This document shows, one piece after another, positions 1 to 5,032 of a stretch of 9,201 bases of DNA. The notes beneath the pieces were generated by a model. That model was not told where the DNA came from, made no database searches, and saw only the letters and a program-made list of their open reading frames with translations. Position 1 is the first letter of the stretch. Every line of letters starts with the position of its first letter. Position numbers and translations under genes: made by a program. The DNA is from Bacteroidales bacterium (lineage in GTDB: Bacteria > Bacteroidota > Bacteroidia > Bacteroidales > VadinHA17): the NCBI GenBank assembly GCA_030692905.1, contig JAUYBT010000134.1, positions 1 to 9,201 on the forward strand. The letters run 5' to 3'.

Positions 1-326
1 ATGAAAAGAGTTTTACCCTTGAAAGATCTTTCACTGGTCAGGATGGTACAGAGAGAAAAACGTCAGAAACTTATACCCTCGATGGTAAGGAATCTGTAAA
101 TCTGGTATTTAATACTTCAAAAAAATCAACTGCTATTTGGGCAGCTGATAAGAAGTCTCTTACTGTATCATCAGTAATGGTTTTTGAAATGAATGGTGAA
201 AAAAACGAGATCAAAACAGTTGAGGTATACAAACTTGCAGATGCTGATAAAACTTTATCGATCGATTCCCATTCAACCTCATCAATGGGTGAGAGGAAGA
301 CCACCCTGGTTTATGATAAAAAGTAG
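1..326 (+). CDS. Lipocalin-like secreted protein, C-terminal part (5' end outside window)
   Basis: The open frame has its first full codon at position 3 and reads about 107 codons to the TAG at 324-326, with no start needed inside the window. The product fragment is rich in Thr, Ser, Lys and Glu and alternates polar and hydrophobic residues as a beta-sheet protein would. It contains TYTLDGKE, then STAIWAADKKSLTV, then VEVYKLADADKTLSI, and ends GERKTTLVYDKK. From memory this matches the C-terminal half of small (about 140-160 residue) secreted Bacteroidota proteins with a lipocalin-like beta-barrel, which usually start with a signal peptide and a GTWKL-type motif; that part would lie upstream and cannot be seen. 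No function is established for this group that I can name. A terminator follows within 40 bases, so this gene ends its own transcript and is not part of the fucosidase cluster. The coding call is firm, the family assignment moderate. Confidence 0.75.
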   Translation, partial: EKSFTLERSFTGQDGTERKTSETYTLDGKESVNLVFNTSKKSTAIWAADKKSLTVSSVMVFEMNGEKNEIKTVEVYKLADADKTLSIDSHSTSSMGERKTTLVYDKK

Positions 327-361
327 GTGCCAGTTTTAAATTAATTGAATAATCTCTTTTG

Positions 362-395
362 AAGGCTCCTTATTAATTAATAATGAGCCTTTTTT
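362..395 (+). terminator. Rho-independent terminator after the lipocalin-like gene
   Basis: An exact inverted repeat pairs AGGCTC (363-368) with GAGCCT (385-390). A C/T mismatch follows, then the stem continues with the AT pairs of TTAT/ATAA toward a short loop around 374-379. The stem runs directly into a tract of six T residues (390-395). It lies 36 bases past the TAG of the upstream gene and 15 bases before the fucosidase start codon, so it separates the first gene from the cluster downstream. The fucosidase promoter must then lie in or very near this short region, or expression depends on read-through. Confidence 0.85.
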
Positions 396-409
396 AAATT
401 TTTATTTTT

Positions 410-1807
410 ATGAAGTATTCTATATTATTACTATTTCTATTTCTGGCATTAAACCTGAATGGCCAGAATTACCAACCTGATTGGGAATCGCTTGATAAGA
501 GACCTGTACCCCAATGGTTCGAAGATTCTAAATTCGGAATATTTATTCACTGGGGTGTTTATTCGGTCCCTTCATGGGGACCTACCGGCGACAGTATTGG
601 TGTATACGACAAGTATGCAGAATGGTATTGGAGGAAAATGGATCAACCGGGAAAGGTGCAGAAGTACTTCAAAGAATTTCATTTAAAGACTTACGGACCT
701 GATTTTAAGTACCAGGATTTTGCGCCGATGTTCAAAGCGGAGCTCTTTGATCCGGAACAATGGGCAGAACTCTTTAAAGAATCGGGAGCAAAGTATATAG
801 TTCTGACATCAAAACATCATGAAGGTTTTACACTGTGGCCAAGTGCACAGAGTTGGAACTGGAACAGTGTCGATATCGGTCCTCACCGTGACCTCTGCGG
901 TGACCTGACAACTGCAGTTAAGAAGCAAGGCCTTCATATGGGATTTTACTATTCTCTATATGAATGGTATAATCCGATCTACAGAAGTGATTTAAACAGT
1001 TATGTGGACAATCATATGATCCCTCAGATGATAGACCTGGTAATCCGTTACACTCCCGATATTTTGTGGACTGATGGTGAATGGGATAAACCTAGTAAAG
1101 AGTGGAAGAGTGAAGCGTTTCTCACATGGTTATACAATGAATCTCCTGTTAAGGAAAATATAGTTGTAAATGACAGGTGGGGAAGCGAAACCAGGAGTAA
1201 ACACGGGGGAATTTATACAACAGAATATGGTCTGATAGGTGACAAGGAAGGAATTGATAGTTCTATTCCCCACCCGTGGGAAGAATGCAGAGGGATAGGA
1301 ACATCTTTTGGCTATAATAGAAATGAAAATTTAAACGACTATTCCACTCCTGAACAGCTGATTAAGCTTTTGGTTTCAACTGTTTCAGCAGGTGGAAATT
1401 TACTCCTTGATATCGGACCAGATGCTGATGGAACAATTCCTGTAATTATGCAGCAACGTCTCCTCGACATTGGTAAGTGGTTGAAAATAAATGGTGAAGC
1501 AATCTACGGTACACGAGCTTTTATAATGAGCAAAAAAGATGAGGCAATCAATCCCGAAACAAATAAAACAATCTTCTTCACACAAAAAAATAAAGATGTT
1601 TATGTCATCTGTCTTGATTGGCCAAAGAGCGATATTATTTTGAAGGGATTAAAACCAATTAATAAAACAAAGGTCCAATTACTTGGAACAAACATATCAG
1701 TTGCGGTAAAAAAAGCAGGAGGCAATCTGGTTATTACACCACCAGTTCTTACTCCTGATGATAACCAACTTGCTTACGTGTTTAAAATAAATAGTCTTAA
1801 TTTTTAG
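410..1807 (+). CDS. Secreted alpha-L-fucosidase, glycoside hydrolase family 29
   Basis: Predicted retaining exo-glycosidase that removes alpha-linked L-fucose from glycans in the periplasm or at the cell surface. The 465-residue length fits a GH29 enzyme with a (beta/alpha)8-like catalytic domain and a small C-terminal beta domain, without an added binding module. Residues 1-19 form a signal peptide ending LNLNGQ; no lipobox cysteine is present. GH29 landmarks in order are WF-DSKFGIFIHWG (36-49, His47), TSKHHEGF (133-140, His136/His137), the conserved tract DILWTDGEW (217-225) with Asp222 at the position of the family nucleophile, PWEECRGIGTSFGYN (289-303), and GGNLLLDIGPDADGT (328-342). The acid/base residue varies within GH29; Glu291 is a candidate only. 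The ATG at 410 is preferred because the signal peptide begins there; no Shine-Dalgarno is visible, as usual in Bacteroidota. No fucose catabolism genes (isomerase, kinase, aldolase) or SusC/SusD pair occur in the window. Some GH29 members act on other sugars, so substrate detail is inferred. Confidence 0.93.
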   Translation: MKYSILLLFLFLALNLNGQNYQPDWESLDKRPVPQWFEDSKFGIFIHWGVYSVPSWGPTGDSIGVYDKYAEWYWRKMDQPGKVQKYFKEFHLKTYGPDFKYQDFAPMFKAELFDPEQWAELFKESGAKYIVLTSKHHEGFTLWPSAQSWNWNSVDIGPHRDLCGDLTTAVKKQGLHMGFYYSLYEWYNPIYRSDLNSYVDNHMIPQMIDLVIRYTPDILWTDGEWDKPSKEWKSEAFLTWLYNESPVKENIVVNDRWGSETRSKHGGIYTTEYGLIGDKEGIDSSIPHPWEECRGIGTSFGYNRNENLNDYSTPEQLIKLLVSTVSAGGNLLLDIGPDADGTIPVIMQQRLLDIGKWLKINGEAIYGTRAFIMSKKDEAINPETNKTIFFTQKNKDVYVICLDWPKSDIILKGLKPINKTKVQLLGTNISVAVKKAGGNLVITPPVLTPDDNQLAYVFKINSLNF

Positions 1808-1857
1808 TAACTTTATAAACTAATTATAAATCATTTTTAATACTTAAAACAAACCCA

Positions 1858-2901
1858 ATGAAAACTATCTTTATTTTTTTCTTAACTGTTTTGGCTTCAT
1901 TATCAATTACATCATGCAAAGTTGAAACCAAAGTTGAACCTGTACAAAAGACAGGTATTTCTGAATTTCTCGGACAATGGACCATTGATATTGATGGCGG
2001 TTCGGTAGGCTGGCTTGAAGTACGTCAGGAAGAAGGTTATCTCGATGCAGATATCCTCTGGGGAGGAGGTAGTGTTTTACCTGTTTCAGGCATCTTCCTT
2101 GCAAAGGACCAGATTCTTATGGTTCAGCGTTCAAACAATGTTGTAAGGAAGAGAGACGAAAACAACAATCCTGTTAAAAGCCAGGTAGTTACTGATTGGA
2201 TGGAAATCACAAAAAATGGAGAGAAAATTAACGGAATCCTTTTATCTCCGCGCCGGAACGGATTAAGTGTTGATACAACAACATTTTTCGGTACAAAGCT
2301 TCCTCCGGTTCCTTCGGCACCTGATATGACTAACCTGAAATTCGGCAAACCAATAAATCTGTTTAACGGTAAAGACCTGACAGGATGGAAATTAATAAAT
2401 GAAAAGCAGACAAATGGTTTTAAAGTGGTTGACGGAATACTGGTTAACGATCCTGTTCAAACTGAAGGTGCTCCCCATATAAGTTACGGGAATCTCAGAA
2501 CAAAACAGGAATTTGAAGACTTTAATCTGAAGCTCGAGGTAAATATACCTGAAGGTAGTAATAGTGGTGTTTATCTACGTGGAATGTATGAGATTCAGGT
2601 TATGGATTCCTATAAAAGAGAATTAAATCCTCATAATATGGGCGCTGTTTACAGCCGTATAAAACCTTCTGTAAATGCTGAAAAACCTGCCGGAACATGG
2701 CAGTCACTGGATATTACCTTGTGCGACCGCCATGTAACCGTTATTTTGAATGGAACAAAAATTATCGATAATCAACCGGTATATGGGCCTACAGGCGGAG
2801 CTATAATATCCGATGTATTTTCGCCGGGTCCAATTTATCTCCAGGGCGACCATGGTAAGGTAGCTTATCGGAATATTATGTTAACCCCAATCCTGAAATA
2901 A
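1858..2901 (+). CDS. Lipoprotein with DUF1080 (3-keto-disaccharide hydrolase) domain
   Basis: Probable envelope lipoprotein of 347 residues. The N-terminus carries a short hydrophobic segment and a lipobox ITSC, making Cys20 the lipid-anchored residue. Residues about 35-150 form a beta-rich N-terminal region (GQWTIDIDGGSVGWLEV at 39-55, then LWGGGSVLPVSG) that resembles a domain often found before DUF1080 in other phyla. Residues about 162-345 are the DUF1080 jelly-roll domain: LFNGKDLTGW (168-177), SNSGVYLRGMYEIQVMDS (234-251, with the conserved Glu245 and Asp250), MGAVY (261-265) and IYLQGDHGKVAYRNI (326-340). Members of this Pfam family cleave 3-keto-glycosides such as 3-keto-trehalose, acting after an oxidoreductase has made the 3-keto group. 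The Gfo/Idh/MocA gene 13 bases downstream fits exactly that partnership. The real substrate is unknown; a laminin-G-like carbohydrate-binding role without catalysis is the alternative. Confidence 0.88.
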   Translation: MKTIFIFFLTVLASLSITSCKVETKVEPVQKTGISEFLGQWTIDIDGGSVGWLEVRQEEGYLDADILWGGGSVLPVSGIFLAKDQILMVQRSNNVVRKRDENNNPVKSQVVTDWMEITKNGEKINGILLSPRRNGLSVDTTTFFGTKLPPVPSAPDMTNLKFGKPINLFNGKDLTGWKLINEKQTNGFKVVDGILVNDPVQTEGAPHISYGNLRTKQEFEDFNLKLEVNIPEGSNSGVYLRGMYEIQVMDSYKRELNPHNMGAVYSRIKPSVNAEKPAGTWQSLDITLCDRHVTVILNGTKIIDNQPVYGPTGGAIISDVFSPGPIYLQGDHGKVAYRNIMLTPILK

Positions 2902-2914
2902 AAATCAATCAGCC

Positions 2915-4273
2915 ATGAATGTCAGGTCTTCAAAAAAGAAAAGCCGCCGGGAATTTATTAGTACTTCTGCGGCAGCCGTTGCCGGACTGACCATTTTACC
3001 GGGACATGTTATCCCGGGATTTGGACATATTGCTCCGAGCGATAAACTTAATATAGCTGGTGTCGGAATAGGCGGAATGGGCAAAGGGAATCTGGCTAAT
3101 GTTGCAAAGACGGAAAATATAATTGCCCTTTGTGACGTGGATTGGAGAGAACAGACCACCAAAGTTTTTGAGACATATCCGGGTGCCAGGCAATATAAAG
3201 ACTATCGCATCATGTTGGATAAACAAAAAGACATTGATGCAGTAATAGTTGCCACACCTGATCATACACATGCGGTGATCAGTCTTGAAGCCATCAGACG
3301 GGGAAAGCATGTTTTTACACAGAAGCCTCTTACACATACAGTTCATGAAGCCAGGGTATTGACGAAAGCAGCCAGGGAGTACAAAGTTGCCACTCAGATG
3401 GGAAATCAGGGCCAGGCATCCGATGGTCCACGGCGTCTCAGGGAGATGATATGGGATGGTGTAATAGGTCCGGTACGGGAAGTCCATGTATGGACTGACA
3501 GGCCTAATAATGGTCTTTTCAAAACGTACTGGCCTCAGGGGATTAATAAACCTGAAGATACGCATCCTGTTCCTGAAAAGCTTGATTGGGATCTATTTGT
3601 AGGGCCTGCACCGATGCGTCCCTATCATCCTGCTTATCATCCATTCAGATGGCGTGGCTGGTTGAACTTTGGAACCGGTGCTCTGGGTGACATAGGTTGT
3701 CATTCACTTGATCCTGTCTTTCGGGCTCTGAAGCTACAATACCCAACAAGCGTTCAGGCTGTATCAACTCTTGTGAACGAGGAATCATACCCATTGGCAT
3801 CAATGGTTCGTTATGAGTTTCCCTCACGCGGAGATTTACCCCCCGTCAGCCTTTTGTGGTATGATGGTGGACTCCGTCCTATGCAAATACCAGAACTTGA
3901 GGATGGTATGCAAATGGGACCCGGCGGGGTTCTATACATCGGGGATAAAGGGAAAATACTGGGAGACAGGATCCTTCCGGCATCACTCAGGAACTCTTAT
4001 CAAGCTCCGGAGCCCTATATCCCATCTTCTCCCGGACATGAACAGGAATGGATAGAGGCATGCAAGGGAGGTGACCCGGCAGGTTCAAACTTTGATTGGG
4101 CAGGGCCACTGACAGAGACGGTGCTATTGGGAAACATCGCTTTACGTAAGGAACTGAAAGAAAAACTCAGCGGACAACGGCTTAAGTTTAATCCTGAAAA
4201 ATTCAGTTTTCCAGATATGCCTGAAGCTGACCAGTTCCTTCATTATTTGTACAGGGAGGGCTGGAATCTTTAG
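2915..4273 (+). CDS. Tat-exported Gfo/Idh/MocA family NAD(P)-dependent oxidoreductase
   Basis: Predicted periplasmic sugar (glycoside) dehydrogenase of 452 residues. The start carries a twin-arginine signal, SRREFIS (10-16), followed by an Ala/Gly-rich hydrophobic stretch to about residue 30; the Tat route is used for proteins folded around a cofactor. The Rossmann domain follows: GVGIGGMG (49-56) as dinucleotide-binding loop, LCDVD (72-76) at the end of the second strand, ATPDHTHA (113-120), and the active-site lysine motif as QKP (136-138, Lys137) instead of the textbook EKP, a form common in this exported subgroup. GALGDIGCHSLD (255-266) supplies the conserved Asp259 and His263 of the substrate domain. 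The Bacteroidota/Planctomycete-type C-terminal signature SNFDWAGPLTE-LLGNIALR lies at 391-411. The position 13 bases behind the DUF1080 gene suggests it produces the keto-sugar that the neighbour cleaves. Substrate, oxidised carbon and hydride acceptor are not evident. Family and export are firm, the role is inferred. Confidence 0.92.
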   Translation: MNVRSSKKKSRREFISTSAAAVAGLTILPGHVIPGFGHIAPSDKLNIAGVGIGGMGKGNLANVAKTENIIALCDVDWREQTTKVFETYPGARQYKDYRIMLDKQKDIDAVIVATPDHTHAVISLEAIRRGKHVFTQKPLTHTVHEARVLTKAAREYKVATQMGNQGQASDGPRRLREMIWDGVIGPVREVHVWTDRPNNGLFKTYWPQGINKPEDTHPVPEKLDWDLFVGPAPMRPYHPAYHPFRWRGWLNFGTGALGDIGCHSLDPVFRALKLQYPTSVQAVSTLVNEESYPLASMVRYEFPSRGDLPPVSLLWYDGGLRPMQIPELEDGMQMGPGGVLYIGDKGKILGDRILPASLRNSYQAPEPYIPSSPGHEQEWIEACKGGDPAGSNFDWAGPLTETVLLGNIALRKELKEKLSGQRLKFNPEKFSFPDMPEADQFLHYLYREGWNL

Positions 4274-4305
4274 TTAAAATTATTCAACGACAGTGCACCT
4301 ATTTC

Positions 4306-5022
4306 ATGAGTGGAAATATTTTTCTGTTTATATTTTTATTTTCCATTTTTACCGGATCTGGTCTTTACGGAATTGAGCCCATTGATTCTGAGTCTGTACT
4401 TATTAAAAAATATGAGCAGGATACCCTCAAGGAAAACCAGATTCTTTATAATGGAAAATTGTGGAGAAACCGTTATTACAAAATCAGGGAAGATCAATTC
4501 CTTTTTTCCAAAGAGTTTCTATCCGGTAACTTATCAATTAATGGTCAGTCATTTAAAAATTTGAATATCAGATATGATATTTATAATGATGAAATAATGA
4601 TACCCACGAATCATGGGGCAATTCTGCAATTGAATAAGGAAATGGTTGATAGTTTTACTATCAACTTTAATAATAAAGCATATAAGTTTATCAAAATCCA
4701 GGAGGATAGTGTAAGGGGTTTTAACGGTTATGTCAATGTTCTGTATAAAGGTAAAAATGCTCTTTATGTCAAATACAAAAAAGAAATTGAATTTCTTGCC
4801 GTTGAAAGAAAGTTCGATATGTTTTATCAGATCCACCGGATTTATTTCGTAAAAGACAATATTGTATATCAGGTGACCGGTAAAGGTGACTTGCTCAAGG
4901 TTTTAAATGAAGATAAGGTGCAAATCAGAAATTACATTAAAAAAAATAAGTTAAAGATTTCAAAGAAAAGACCTGAAAGCTTTATACCCGTTATCGATTA
5001 TTATGATAGCATAAGCCAATAG
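4306..5022 (+). CDS. Secreted protein of unknown function, upstream of TonB receptor
   Basis: A 238-residue protein with a strongly hydrophobic N-terminal signal peptide (residues 3-22, ending GLYG) and no lipobox, so probably soluble in the periplasm or secreted. I cannot assign a named family. Visible traits are ILYNGKLWRNRYY (46-58), NIRYDIYNDEIMI (87-99), VLYKGKNALYVKYKK (145-159), a Lys-rich helical-looking stretch IRNYIKKNKLKISKK (207-221) and a terminal FIPVIDYYDSI (226-236). From memory, similar proteins with the late GKGDLLKVL / IKKNK / YYDS pattern occur widely as hypothetical proteins in Bacteroidota, often close to surface or uptake genes. The gene starts 32 bases after the oxidoreductase and ends 10 bases before the receptor ATG, which ties it to the receptor more than to the sugar genes. 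It is visibly AT-richer than the oxidoreductase gene. The coding call is secure because signal peptide, spacing and conserved-looking motifs agree; the function is open. Confidence 0.85.
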   Translation: MSGNIFLFIFLFSIFTGSGLYGIEPIDSESVLIKKYEQDTLKENQILYNGKLWRNRYYKIREDQFLFSKEFLSGNLSINGQSFKNLNIRYDIYNDEIMIPTNHGAILQLNKEMVDSFTINFNNKAYKFIKIQEDSVRGFNGYVNVLYKGKNALYVKYKKEIEFLAVERKFDMFYQIHRIYFVKDNIVYQVTGKGDLLKVLNEDKVQIRNYIKKNKLKISKKRPESFIPVIDYYDSISQ

Positions 5023-5032
5023 ATTAGTTTTT

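Noticed and set aside
1..99. ATG at the very first base with a 32-codon open frame to the TAA at 97-99
   Set aside because: It is out of frame with the longer lipocalin-like frame, has no protein-like features and is a chance start at the window edge.
327..409. Possible Bacteroidota promoter before the fucosidase (TTTG at 358-361 and TAAATTTT at 395-402)
   Set aside because: The spacing of 33 bases is far above the usual 19-21, the -7 box is imperfect, and both elements overlap the terminator; not supportable as a promoter.
1808..1857. AT-rich gap between the fucosidase and DUF1080 genes as a terminator or promoter
   Set aside because: No stem of useful length and no complete promoter motif could be found; it looks like an ordinary intergenic spacer.
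2999..3017. Inverted repeat CCGGGA ... TCCCGG with a 7-base loop
   Set aside because: It lies inside the Tat-signal coding region, has no T tract and spans only 6 paired bases; most likely a result of coding for Pro/Gly residues.
2996..3565. Minus-strand open frame of 189 codons inside the oxidoreductase gene
   Set aside because: It is entirely antisense to a gene with clear Rossmann and Tat motifs; its translation is rich in Cys, Met and Ile without domain pattern or signal peptide, as expected for a shadow.
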